A DNA stretch of 64,000 nt from Demequina lutea (GTDB lineage Bacteria; Actinomycetota; Actinomycetes; Actinomycetales; Demequinaceae). The notes below the pieces were generated by a model. The model saw only the letters and a program-made list of their open reading frames with translations. It searched no databases and had not been told where the DNA came from. Shown here in pieces: positions 35,298-46,224 of the stretch. Position 1 is the stretch's first letter. Each line of letters begins with the position of its first letter. The stretch spans positions 2,108,001-2,172,000 of the forward strand of contig NZ_JACBZO010000001.1 in assembly GCF_013409005.1 (NCBI RefSeq), written 5' to 3'. The position numbers were made by a program, and so were the translations under genes.

Positions 35298-35432
35298 GGT
35301 GGCTCAATTCGTACCGGTTTTGAGCCACCACTGCGAGGTAATGGCTTGATCCGTACCGCCCGCTTGGTGGACCCGATACGGATCAAGCCACCAGGACCCA
35401 ATCAGCCCCCGAACACGGTATGAATCAAGCCA
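35298..35432. repeat. Cluster of four 16-bp repeats forming bidirectional hairpins
   Basis: The consensus TGGCTTGATYCGTACC occurs as TGGCTCAATTCGTACC (35300-35315), TGGCTTGATCCGTACC (35342-35357), and inverted at 35375-35390 (GATACGGATCAAGCCA) and 35417-35432 (GGTATGAATCAAGCCA). Unit 2 with unit 3 gives a perfect 14-bp inverted repeat (35342-35355 with 35377-35390). Around unit 1, GGTGGCTCAA (35298-35307) pairs with TTGAGCCACC (35320-35329). The cluster fills the space between the convergent pepN and sortase genes and may terminate both. It is AT-richer than its surroundings. Confidence 0.7.
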
Positions 35433-36182
35433 TTAACGCGGCGATGCGGGCCCGGACGAGACCAGCTTCGCGAACACCACGGTGTTGTCGACATAGTGAC
35501 CGGTGGCATGGTCGAAACTGCCTCCGCATGTGATGACGCGCAGCGCGGCGAAGTTCACTGGACCGTACACCTCGTCTGTAGGAAAGGCATTCTTGGCGTA
35601 CTGACCCACCTTGATGACCTTGAACACGGCGGCGATGCCGTCCGCGCGCAACACAGTGATCGTGTCACCTACCGCCACCGCGCGCAGTTTGTAGAAGACA
35701 CCGGGACCATTCCAGTCGATGTGGCCCGCGATCACGGCGGGGCCCACGGATCCCGGCGCAGGCGCACCAGTAAACCATCCCGCGATGCTCCCGTCGGGGG
35801 GCACCTCAAGGGTGCCGTTGGCCATGAGGCCCAACGTCATGAGGGCGGTATCCACGCCGATGGAGGGGATCTTAAGCCGCACGGGTGCAGATTCCGCGAG
35901 GGGCGCAGACGCATCGGGACTGGCGGCAACGGGGGGGATAGCGAGCGGAGTGATCACTGTAAGCACCGCAGCGCCCTCAGGCACTGACGTGACCACCGCG
36001 GTATCGGCGCGCGCCGACATTGCACCGGCGCCGCGTGCCGCAAACTGCGCGATCCAGAAGGTCGCGTCCAGCGCCGCGAAAACGAGCACGACCACGAGCA
36101 CCAGCACGGCTCTTGGCAACGGGCCGTGGCGGCCAACAGCGGCGCTAAAGGGCGCCCAAGGCCGGTTCTCGCGAAGGCTCAA
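35433..36182 (-). CDS. Class F-like sortase
   Basis: A membrane-anchored transpeptidase of 249 residues with an N-terminal anchor helix (about 24-46), an extracellular linker and a sortase beta-barrel. His154 in AGHIDW and Cys219 in RVITCGG are the catalytic pair. The fold motifs (GWFTGAPAPGSVGPAVIAGH, YAKNAFPTDEVYG) fit class F. No arginine occurs between Cys219 and the final residue, although sortases normally place the catalytic Arg about 8-14 residues after the Cys; position +12 is Val here. The TTG start at 36182 overlaps the stop of the ice-binding gene, so the two are coupled. The probable substrate is that upstream protein. Confidence 0.82.
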   Translation of the reverse strand: MSLRENRPWAPFSAAVGRHGPLPRAVLVLVVVLVFAALDATFWIAQFAARGAGAMSARADTAVVTSVPEGAAVLTVITPLAIPPVAASPDASAPLAESAPVRLKIPSIGVDTALMTLGLMANGTLEVPPDGSIAGWFTGAPAPGSVGPAVIAGHIDWNGPGVFYKLRAVAVGDTITVLRADGIAAVFKVIKVGQYAKNAFPTDEVYGPVNFAALRVITCGGSFDHATGHYVDNTVVFAKLVSSGPASPR

Positions 36183-37087
36183 GCTCGGAGGAAGCGGCGG
36201 CGAGTCCGCACCCAGACGGCGACCAACCCGAGCGCGGCAATCACGCCAGCTACGGGAAGCGCGGGGTTGATCGCGGTTCCCACGGCAGTGCTACCGTCAC
36301 CGGTCGAGACTCCACCCTGAGGGGTCTGGGCCGCAGCGGCAGCGGGTATCACCGACGCACACACCGGCGCGGTGATGGTGTTCGTGTCAAGGGTGACGGT
36401 GCCGGTTTGCGCGAGCGCCCTTCCCTCGACGGTGGTGCCCGTCTTCAAAGTGATCGAGGTCAACGCGAGAATGCTGCCCTTGAAACTCACACCCGTGTCA
36501 AGCGTTGCCGAGCTCCCCACCTGCCAGTACACGTTGCACGCCTGGGCGTCGTTTTTCAGAACGACCGACGCCCCCGGCCCCACGATCAGGTCCGAGCCCG
36601 CCTGGAAAACGAACAGAGCGTTGGGATCTCCCGCGGCGTCGAGCGTGAGCGCGCCGGTCAGGAGGATCTGCTTCGCGGAGTTATAGATGCCTGCGGTGAG
36701 GGTCTGGCCCGCAAGGTCGGCCGCGATGGGCGACGTGGGTCCCTCGCCCGCAGCGACTAGGTAGGCCGCGGTCAGATCGCTCTTGGCGCCCTGCGTGACC
36801 CCATCGCCCGCGTGGTTGGTGCCATGAACGGTGATTGATCCAACGCCGGTGATGGACGTCGTGGGAGACGTACCGAGGTCCCCGTTGAGGGTGGTCGGTC
36901 CGGTGTCAGTTACCCCAGTGGCAGCGAGCACCACGAAACTGCTTGCGGTCCCGAGCGCGACAGGCACGACTGCGGCAGACGCCGCACTGGAGCCCACAAC
37001 GACGAGCGCCGATGAGACAACGCCTACGGCGAACATTCTGGCGACTCTATGGGATGACTTTGTTGTGGCATGCGCAAATTGAGTCAT
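36179..37087 (-). CDS. Ice-binding protein (DUF3494) with LPVAG sorting-type tail
   Basis: The 302-residue secreted protein has a signal peptide (basic start, hydrophobic core, probable cleavage after SAASA near residue 38), then a DUF3494 beta-helix domain (about 40-245; typical pieces are GDLGTSPTTSITG, AGIYNSAKQILLTGALTLDA and FVFQAGSDLIVG). A short linker leads to LPVAG, a hydrophobic helix and the basic end RTRRRFLRA. That tail has the layout of a sortase sorting signal with an unusual pentapeptide. The ATG at 37087 has GGAGG upstream; the frame opens further to 37138. The downstream sortase overlaps it. DUF3494 proteins bind ice or act as adhesins. Confidence 0.85.
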   Translation of the reverse strand: MTQFAHATTKSSHRVARMFAVGVVSSALVVVGSSAASAAVVPVALGTASSFVVLAATGVTDTGPTTLNGDLGTSPTTSITGVGSITVHGTNHAGDGVTQGAKSDLTAAYLVAAGEGPTSPIAADLAGQTLTAGIYNSAKQILLTGALTLDAAGDPNALFVFQAGSDLIVGPGASVVLKNDAQACNVYWQVGSSATLDTGVSFKGSILALTSITLKTGTTVEGRALAQTGTVTLDTNTITAPVCASVIPAAAAAQTPQGGVSTGDGSTAVGTAINPALPVAGVIAALGLVAVWVRTRRRFLRA

Positions 37088-37247
37088 GATGAATCCTCCC
37101 GGTGCGGACCTGAGAATGTGGCGACAGGAGGTCTGCATGGCTCAGCGATGAGTCGATAGCGCCTGGCGGCCCGGGGGCTGGGGGCCGGATTCTGTGAGGC
37201 GATACTACCATCTGCGCGTGTCTGGATAAGAAGCCGTGTGATGCGCG

Positions 37248-37260
37248 CCTCACGGTGAGG
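37248..37260. promoter_or_regulatory. Palindrome CCTCAC-G-GTGAGG in leader region
   Basis: A 13-base inverted repeat lies 160 bases upstream of the ice-binding gene and just before the tandem-repeat block. It could be a regulator site or the end of the transcript arriving from 37414. No promoter boxes are clear around it. Confidence 0.25.
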
Positions 37261-37292
37261 GCCTGTGCCGCGAACTAGGCTGCCGCGCGGTA

Positions 37293-37426
37293 CGGGCCAG
37301 GTCATTCGGGCCAGGTCATTCGGGCCAGGTCATTCGGGCCAGGTCATTCGGGCCAGGTCATTCGGGCCAGGTCATTCGGGCCAGGTCATTCGGGCCAGGT
37401 CATTCGGGCCAGGTCATTCGGGCGAG
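37293..37426. repeat. 14-bp tandem repeat array, about nine and a half copies
   Basis: GTCATTCGGGCCAG is repeated head to tail from 37301. Eight copies are identical; the ninth (37413-37426) ends GGCGAG, and a partial copy CGGGCCAG (37293-37300) precedes the block. The stop codon of the gene at 37414 lies in the ninth copy, so the array is its 3' untranslated region. There are no spacers, so it is a minisatellite, not a CRISPR. Identity among copies implies recent expansion. Confidence 0.95.
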
Positions 37427-38034
37427 ATCAGTGCGAGGGCGAGGGCCAAACGCCGGTCCAGTTCGCGCGCCTCGGAGCACACGCCCGGCATGGGAATGGC
37501 CACCGCGCGTGGGGACAGTTCGATCACCAGGCCGTCGGCGTCCGCGGCGAGCAGCCGCGCGCGAAGCCCGGGGGTCACGAGCAGCGCTACCGCATCCGCA
37601 TCCGCATCCGCATCCGCACGAGCCGACCACCGCTCGTCGAAGTACTCGTCGCCACTCGCAACTGGCTCGCCGACCTCGTGGCCGTCACGATCCATGACCC
37701 ATGCGGCGGGTTGGAGCACGCACACCGCGCCCCCGCCGGGACTGCCAACGGTCACCGTCGTCAAGGTGGTGGGTAGGTCAACGCCAAATCCCCGCGCCAC
37801 CCGGGCGACGCGGATCTCGACGCGACGACCTTCAACTTGGCCGACGAACATGGCGAGCAACTCGCCGCTCACAGGGGCCACGTAGTGAAGGCCCGTGGAA
37901 TTCGCCCAGCGCGCGAGCCGTTCGAGCGGATCACCCCCGAATCCGCGCAATAGAGCAAAGATCACCGCGAAGGCAACGACCGCACCGACGGCCACCAGGG
38001 TGCCCATCGACGTAAGCGCCGAAGTATCAATCAC
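37414..38034 (-). CDS. Unknown membrane-anchored 206-residue protein
   Basis: One N-terminal membrane helix (MGTLVAVGAVVAFAVIFALL) is followed by a soluble domain that I do not recognise. Around residues 140-148 there is an Ala-Asp run (ADADADADA) encoded by a hexanucleotide repeat. The stop is inside the 14-bp tandem array. It precedes the ice-binding gene on the same strand, but the array and a 160-base leader separate them. Codon usage fits the surroundings. Confidence 0.65.
   Translation of the reverse strand: MIDTSALTSMGTLVAVGAVVAFAVIFALLRGFGGDPLERLARWANSTGLHYVAPVSGELLAMFVGQVEGRRVEIRVARVARGFGVDLPTTLTTVTVGSPGGGAVCVLQPAAWVMDRDGHEVGEPVASGDEYFDERWSARADADADADAVALLVTPGLRARLLAADADGLVIELSPRAVAIPMPGVCSEARELDRRLALALALISPE
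37591..37617. repeat. Hexanucleotide repeat CGCATC inside coding region
   Basis: Four tandem copies of CGCATC plus a partial fifth. On the coding (minus) strand it reads GATGCG and gives alternating Ala-Asp. Unit changes would keep the frame. Confidence 0.8.
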
Positions 38035-38151
38035 CTGGTCAGGTTAGCGGCACGGTTCCCACAGCCAGATGCGGCGCCACTCCACCGGGTCGTTTCCCAA
38101 CCGTGATGTGAACCGGTCAAACGGCCGTGCGCATCGTGCCAAACTCGAACT

Positions 38152-40752
<2,601 letters not shown>

Positions 40753-40767
40753 GGACCGGCGGCCGAC

Positions 40768-42900
40768 TTAGGCTCTCGCGCCCCTGATCGCCGCCACCAG
40801 CCGCTGCATGCGCGGGTGGTCGAAGAGATCATCGAGCAGCACCGGAACACCGTTGCGGTCGGTGAGCGGGATGTCCCAGTTGGGGTACTCCTGGAACGTG
40901 CCAGGAACGTTCTGGGCGCGCATGTCCCCCACCGCATCGGTCAACGCCACGCCGGTCAGCAGGCTAGGCGCGCTCAGCACCAAACGGTGAGTCGCGGCGA
41001 TCACATCCTCATCCTCGTAGTCGGGAATCATGAGGTGTCGATCCAGCAGGAGGCGCTTCAGGGAATCGAGATCGCGGCGCGCCTCGGCCTGGGCCGCCTC
41101 CACGTCGGTCAGCAGGCCAAGCCCGGCGCGCAATTCAACCTGCGTGCCAGCGAGCATCATCGCCGTCGTCGGCAGGTCGTGAGTCGTCACGGTCGCGAGC
41201 GTCTCGCGTCGGTAGTGCTCGGGGGGCGTGAAGCCGCCGCCGTCCGTGCGCTCGAACCACATGACGGACGTGCCCAGGACCCCGCGGGACTTGAGGTACT
41301 CGCGCACCCACGGCTCAACCGTGCCCAGGTCTTCACCGATGACGAGCGCTCCCGCGCGGTGAGCCTCGAGCACCAGAATTCCGATGAGCGATTCAAAATC
41401 GAACTGGACATAGGTGCCGTCAGAGGCGCCGTGGCCCAACGGAATCCACCACTGCCTGAACAGCCCAAGAATGTGATCGACGCGCACCGCCCCCGAGTGC
41501 TGCACGGCGGCACGGACGACGTCGCGGAAAGGCAGATATGCGGACGCTTCGAGCGCGCGCGGCTGCCACGGCGGTTGCGACCAGTTCTGCCCTTGCGGGT
41601 TAAATGCGTCCGGGGGCGCGCCGACGCTCATGCCAAGCGCCAAGACGCGGTGAAGGCTCCACGCATCGGCGCCGGAGGGGTGGACACCGACCGCGAGATC
41701 CGTGATGACACCGATCGCCATGCCTGCCTGGACTGCCGTTGCCTGTGCGTGAGAAGCCTGCTCGTCGGCAATCCATTGCATCCACGCATGGAAGAGCACC
41801 CTGTCGGAATGCTCCTCGCGCCACGCGGCCACGGCAGGCGAGGATGGCGTGGAGAGCTCTTCTGGCCAGCTTCCCTCGGCGTGCGCCTCGGAAATTGTCG
41901 CCCAGGTCGCGTAGTCCTCGAGGGCCTTGCCCTGGCTCACGCAGAACGCCTCGAACTGCGCTTCCCTTCCGGGCGATCGAGGAGCCAGGAACACCTGCTC
42001 AAGGGCGCTCAACTTGGCACGCCACGACTCGTCCCTGTCGAGGAGGTCGTCCGTGTCGTTGTGGCGACTCGGCCGCTCGGACTCCCATTCGATGACCGCG
42101 CGCTGCTGGGAAGGCACGTATGCCACCTCGGGGATGTCCTCGACGCGGATGTACATCGGCGCCAAGAAGCGGCGCGAGGAGGGCAAATACGGCGAGGGGC
42201 TGAGCGGCGGCACGGCCTCGTTCGCGTGCAGAGGGTTGATGAGGACGAAGTCCGCTCCCGCCCTGATCTTGCTCAGCGCGCACAGGTCGGCGAGGTCTCC
42301 GAGATCGCCGATGCCCCACGAACGGCGTGATCGCAACGAGTACAGCTGGGTCATGAACCCCCATGGCCTGCGCGCGGTCACGGCCTGCGGCAGCTGAAGC
42401 GCCTCGGGGGTGACGACCACGTAGCCACGGCCTCGCCTGCCAGGGAAGGTCACCTCGACCACGTGCCATCCGAGTGGAAGGTCGCCTGGCACGCGGAACA
42501 TCGCCCTGCCGACCGGTGCGCCGCCCACGTCGCGGGGCTGGGTATAGACATCGGCCTGCTCCAGCTTCACGTTGCCGCCGAACTCGAGGCGAAGCGAAGC
42601 TGTCACCTGCGAGCCGTCAGGAACGTGGATCGGGATGTCGCGCGTCTGCCCTTGGCGGACCACGGTCACGGGAGGCACGATGCGCTTCCAGACGTAGTCC
42701 TCGAGCTCGTGGAGGGAGGCCCTGCACGCCTCGTCGGTATCGGCGCCGATGCCCATCGCCTCGAGAGCCGCCACGATCGCGGCTCTCGAACAACGCACGT
42801 GAGTGCCGTCGATGAGGTGAACGTCCGTCGCTACTCCACAGGCTCTTGCGAGCATCTGCAGCGTCTCGGACGGAACGGCGTCGTTCAGCACCTCGGTCAT
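40768..42900 (-). CDS. malQ: 4-alpha-glucanotransferase (amylomaltase, GH77)
   Basis: Transfers maltodextrin segments between glucan chains in glycogen/maltose metabolism. 710 residues from the ATG at 42900 (MTEVLNDAVP); the open frame to 43053 is antisense of the mscS leader. It has an N-terminal extra domain (about 1-160) found in actinobacterial and E. coli-type MalQ, and a GH77 barrel with catalytic Asp in VRVDHILGLFRQWW, Glu in VIGEDLGTV and Asp in THDLPTTAMM. All three are present. It is divergent from mscS with a spacer of 68 bases. No other maltose genes are adjacent. Confidence 0.94.
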   Translation of the reverse strand: MTEVLNDAVPSETLQMLARACGVATDVHLIDGTHVRCSRAAIVAALEAMGIGADTDEACRASLHELEDYVWKRIVPPVTVVRQGQTRDIPIHVPDGSQVTASLRLEFGGNVKLEQADVYTQPRDVGGAPVGRAMFRVPGDLPLGWHVVEVTFPGRRGRGYVVVTPEALQLPQAVTARRPWGFMTQLYSLRSRRSWGIGDLGDLADLCALSKIRAGADFVLINPLHANEAVPPLSPSPYLPSSRRFLAPMYIRVEDIPEVAYVPSQQRAVIEWESERPSRHNDTDDLLDRDESWRAKLSALEQVFLAPRSPGREAQFEAFCVSQGKALEDYATWATISEAHAEGSWPEELSTPSSPAVAAWREEHSDRVLFHAWMQWIADEQASHAQATAVQAGMAIGVITDLAVGVHPSGADAWSLHRVLALGMSVGAPPDAFNPQGQNWSQPPWQPRALEASAYLPFRDVVRAAVQHSGAVRVDHILGLFRQWWIPLGHGASDGTYVQFDFESLIGILVLEAHRAGALVIGEDLGTVEPWVREYLKSRGVLGTSVMWFERTDGGGFTPPEHYRRETLATVTTHDLPTTAMMLAGTQVELRAGLGLLTDVEAAQAEARRDLDSLKRLLLDRHLMIPDYEDEDVIAATHRLVLSAPSLLTGVALTDAVGDMRAQNVPGTFQEYPNWDIPLTDRNGVPVLLDDLFDHPRMQRLVAAIRGARA

Positions 42901-42968
42901 GCGCCCTATCCTGCCAGGTCTCGTCGGATAATTCGGTGGGCCTCGCCGCCGCCCATTACGCTGGAACG

Positions 42969-43982
42969 ATGCGAACCATCCTCCCTTTGGCTCACTCCGT
43001 TCAGTTTGAGACGACCATCGGCGGCCGCACGCTGTCCCAGTGGACGGATGCAATCGCCACCAAAGCCATTGCCGTGGGCGCCCTGCTGCTCGTGGGCCTA
43101 CTCGTGTGGATCATCGGACGGCTCGTGATTCGCGCACTGACTCGCAGCATCGAGACCGGGCTCCCGGTGAGCAAGAGGGCCCGCAAGGCATTGGCTCGCG
43201 CCCACATCGACCTGCCGGTCGCGACCGCTCAAGAGCACTACTTGGCCACCTTGCGCAGGCAACAGCGAGCGGGAACCATTAGGGCCGTCCTTCAATCCGC
43301 GCTGGCCGTGGTTGTTCTGGCGATTGTCGTCGTCACCGCGCTTCAGATGGTGGGGGTTCCCGTGGCTCCGCTCCTCGCATCGGCGGGGATCGCGGGAGTC
43401 GCGCTTGGCTTTGGCGCCCAGTCGCTCGTCAAGGACCTGCTCGCGGGATTCTTCATGCTCATCGAGGATCAGTTTGGCGTGGGCGACATCGCCGATGTCG
43501 GCGACGCGACGGGAGTGGTTGAGGAGGTCGGGTTGCGGTCTACCAGGTTGAGATCTCTCAACGGAACAGTGTGGTTCGTTCCCAACGGCGAGATTCGCAG
43601 GGTGGGGAACATGACCAAGATGTGGTCTCGCGCCCTCATCGAGGTACGTATGGACTTCGAGACAGACATCGACCTGGCGCGTGCCGCCATGCTCGACGCG
43701 CTAGCAGCCGCGCGTGCCGCCGACCCCGACGTCGACGCCGCGATCCTGTCCGATCCCGAGGTGCCTGGGATCGAGGACTTCGACTACTACTCCGTCGTGG
43801 TTCGACTCATGGTCAACGTGAGCCCCACCACTCAGTGGACCGTCATGAGGGCAGTGCGGAAGCAGATGCGCTTCATCTTTGCCGAGCGCGGCATTCGCCT
43901 GGCCATGCCGGGCGACACCCTTTACCTCGAGGACGATCGCCCGTCGAGCAAGGGCATCGCGCGCCCAGAGCCGAAGTCGTGA
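42969..43982 (+). CDS. Small-conductance mechanosensitive channel (MscS family)
   Basis: The 337-residue protein has a first helix near residues 25-55, two further helices (about 115-165), and the conserved pore-to-beta segment (AGIAGVALGFGAQSLVKDLLAG, then GVGDIADVGDATGVVEEVGL and VPNGEI). It opens on membrane tension to release solutes after hypo-osmotic shock. The start is the ATG at 42969, where homologous sequence begins. The stop overlaps the globin start. In a cell with two osmolyte importers, such a valve is expected. Confidence 0.9.
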   Translation: MRTILPLAHSVQFETTIGGRTLSQWTDAIATKAIAVGALLLVGLLVWIIGRLVIRALTRSIETGLPVSKRARKALARAHIDLPVATAQEHYLATLRRQQRAGTIRAVLQSALAVVVLAIVVVTALQMVGVPVAPLLASAGIAGVALGFGAQSLVKDLLAGFFMLIEDQFGVGDIADVGDATGVVEEVGLRSTRLRSLNGTVWFVPNGEIRRVGNMTKMWSRALIEVRMDFETDIDLARAAMLDALAAARAADPDVDAAILSDPEVPGIEDFDYYSVVVRLMVNVSPTTQWTVMRAVRKQMRFIFAERGIRLAMPGDTLYLEDDRPSSKGIARPEPKS

Positions 43983-44464
43983 CGGTTCCTCCCGCCGATG
44001 GCGACGCGAGTTCAGGCACGATAAATGCATCGGTACCAGGAATGACGGTGGGGACCGGCCCCACGCAGGCCGAAGGCCAAAGCTTCTTCGAAGCGGTGGG
44101 CGGGCACCCGACGTTTAGCGGCATCGTGCGTTCCTTCTATGACGGCGTCGCGGGCGACCCGGTGCTGGGCCCGATGTACCCCGCCGAGGACATGGATGGC
44201 GCGGTCGAGCGCCTCACGCTCTTCCTTGAGCAGTACTGGGGCGGCCCCACTACCTACTCGGACCGCCGCGGACACCCGCGCCTGCGGATGCGCCATGCGG
44301 CCTTTCACGTCAACCCCGAGGCGAGGGACCACTGGCTATCGCTGATGAGGGCCGCCGTGGAGGGCTCGGGTCTGTCTCCCCTGCACCAGGCCACTCTGCT
44401 CGACTACCTTGAGCGCGCGGCGCACTCCATGATCAACACCTTTGAGCCAACCCCCAAGCGCTAG
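43979..44464 (+). CDS. Group II truncated hemoglobin (GlbO-like)
   Basis: Heme protein closely matching mycobacterial GlbO. The segment FLEQYWGGPTTYSDRRGHPR and the RMRHAAFHV stretch with the proximal His are nearly identical to it, and Trp G8 is present in EARDHWLSLM. The GTG at 43979 overlaps the mscS stop (GTGA), giving 161 residues. An internal ATG at 44042 would give 140, closer to the family norm of about 130, so the true start is unsure. Possible roles are oxygen or NO chemistry. The stop overlaps that of the next, convergent gene at a shared CTAG. Confidence 0.9.
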   Translation: MTVPPADGDASSGTINASVPGMTVGTGPTQAEGQSFFEAVGGHPTFSGIVRSFYDGVAGDPVLGPMYPAEDMDGAVERLTLFLEQYWGGPTTYSDRRGHPRLRMRHAAFHVNPEARDHWLSLMRAAVEGSGLSPLHQATLLDYLERAAHSMINTFEPTPKR

Positions 44465-45216
44465 GCCGCCTGGGGTTGATACGACGTGGGTCGATATGAC
44501 TTGGGCAAGCGGTCCGCGAGCAGCATGCCGAGCCCGAACGCCACCGCCCACATGACCAACACCATCCAGGCCTCCGCTCCCACGTTGAGGCCTGAGTCGG
44601 TTGTCCTCGCCACGACAGACAAATAGCCGAAGTTCACCAACGCGAGAATTAGCGACACCCCGCCGTGGATCGCCCACGTCTCGGCCTTGCCCAACCTCGC
44701 GACGACGTGGTCGAGCCACCACGGAACGAGAAGCACATACATCCATGTCCCCGACGCGAGCGCGCCCGCGACCTGCCCACCCGCCTCGGGAGTTGCCTGG
44801 CCGTGCCCTGCCGCCATTCCCAACAGGAAAGAGGTGATGAACGCGACGCCAACGCCGATTCCCCAACGCCCCATCGTGGTTCGCCACGAGCGCTTCCACG
44901 CGGGGGGGGCGTACGCCGCGTACGGTGCCGCGTAGGGCGACTCATCGTGCGCAGCGTGCGGGGTCGAGTACTGCTGTGCATCCGGATTGACCGGAGGCCG
45001 CCTGTACCGATCGGCGTATTGAGGTGCGCCCGGATAGGCGGGGGGCAGACCGTAAGGGGCGGCGTACTCGGGTGCGTCAGGATGGCCCGGCGTCGCCCAC
45101 GGCGGCGAGTGCGGCTCTTGCGACCCAAGCGGCAAAGATGACGGCACCTGGCCTTGCGGCAGCACGCCTTGAGAAGTCGGCCGCGGAGCGGAAAATGGAT
45201 CGATTGCGTCCCCCAT
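44461..45216 (-). CDS. Pro/Tyr-rich membrane protein, unknown
   Basis: The 251-residue protein starts with about 110 residues rich in Pro, Tyr, Ala and Gln, with loose YAAPYG/APQYADRY/QQYSTPHA repeats, probably disordered and cytoplasmic. Four hydrophobic helices follow (about 118-235). No family is recognised; Pro/Tyr-rich heads with small helix bundles are common among actinobacterial envelope proteins. It shares its stop region (CTAG palindrome at 44461-44464) with the globin gene and is divergent from tesB. Confidence 0.7.
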   Translation of the reverse strand: MGDAIDPFSAPRPTSQGVLPQGQVPSSLPLGSQEPHSPPWATPGHPDAPEYAAPYGLPPAYPGAPQYADRYRRPPVNPDAQQYSTPHAAHDESPYAAPYAAYAPPAWKRSWRTTMGRWGIGVGVAFITSFLLGMAAGHGQATPEAGGQVAGALASGTWMYVLLVPWWLDHVVARLGKAETWAIHGGVSLILALVNFGYLSVVARTTDSGLNVGAEAWMVLVMWAVAFGLGMLLADRLPKSYRPTSYQPQAA

Positions 45217-45339
45217 GGGAAAACCCTAGCGCGATCCCGCTTGCTGCGGCAGATCCGCCGTTGGGCACGGGACTCGCGGACGTGGAAGCTGCGCGCCTGG
45301 TGCGCCGCAAGACATCCCAACTCGGGTTAGCCTCTGAAC

Positions 45340-46224
45340 ATGCAGCACCTCGAAGACACCTGGGCCGAGCGATCTGTCACGGCGGGCCTCGCGTCCCTCG
45401 ATTTGCGCCGCACCGGCGACACCACGTTTGAGGGCGACTCCTTGCCGATGCCGGGTGGGCGCGTCTTCGGAGGGCAAGTGGTCGCGCAGGCGGTGCTCGC
45501 GGCCGGCCACACCGTCGATTCGGATCACGTGGTCCACTCCATGCACGGCTACTTTCTGCGACCGGGCGACGCCTCCAAGCCCATCGACTTTGAGGTCGAG
45601 CTGCTGCGGGACGGGCGCTCGTTTTCCGCGCGGCGCACCCACGCCCTCCAAGGTGGAGTGCCGATCCTGTCGATGATCGCGTCCTTCCAGTTGCCGCAAG
45701 AGGGTCCCGAGCACTCGGTGCGCATGCCAGAGGTTCCGCCGCCGGACTCCGTGCCTTCGGGAGTGGACGTTCTGGCACCGTTGGAGGGGCACCCCTCGGC
45801 CGACTTCTGGCTCAGCTCGGCGCCTTTCGATGTGCGCCACGTCGAGGGGACGATCTTCGCGACCCCCGATCCCAGGCCCAAGCAGTACCAGACCGCGTGG
45901 ATGAGGGTGCGGCGCCCCCTCGAGGTCTCCGACCTCATGCACAGGGCGCTCATCGCATTCGGTTCGGACCAAGTGATACTCGAACCGGCGTTGCGCCGAC
46001 ACGGCGCGTCGTGGGCTTCGGCTCATCTCGCCGTGGCGAGCCTCGACCACGCGATGTGGTGGCATCGACCCGCACGCGCCGACGAATGGCTGCTCTTTGT
46101 GCAGGACTCGCCCACCGCCCAGGGAGGCCGCGGAATGTGCGGCGCCTGGGTCTTTGGCGAGGATGGAAGACTCGTTGCGTCGGTGGCCCAGGAGGGCATG
46201 CTTCGCCTTCCCAACACCGAGTAA
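45340..46224 (+). CDS. tesB: Acyl-CoA thioesterase II
   Basis: Hydrolyses acyl-CoA to free fatty acid and CoA. The 294-residue protein has two hotdog folds. GRVFGGQVVAQAVLAA and HSMHGYFLRPGD mark the first and are TesB hallmarks; the second contains ASLDHAMWWHRPARADEWLLF. Asp in SLDHAMW belongs to the Asp-Gln-Thr/Ser active site known for TesB. It is a single gene followed by the 273-base leader of the proV operon. Confidence 0.92.
   Translation: MQHLEDTWAERSVTAGLASLDLRRTGDTTFEGDSLPMPGGRVFGGQVVAQAVLAAGHTVDSDHVVHSMHGYFLRPGDASKPIDFEVELLRDGRSFSARRTHALQGGVPILSMIASFQLPQEGPEHSVRMPEVPPPDSVPSGVDVLAPLEGHPSADFWLSSAPFDVRHVEGTIFATPDPRPKQYQTAWMRVRRPLEVSDLMHRALIAFGSDQVILEPALRRHGASWASAHLAVASLDHAMWWHRPARADEWLLFVQDSPTAQGGRGMCGAWVFGEDGRLVASVAQEGMLRLPNTE

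Noticed and set aside
37293-37426. CRISPR-like array
   Set aside because: The 14-bp units are contiguous with no spacers, and no cas genes are present.
37265-37885. Plus-strand frame with 14-residue repeats (GQVIRARSFGPGHS)
   Set aside because: The repeats are a by-product of the 14-bp minisatellite read in three phases; the rest is antisense of the gene at 37414-38034.
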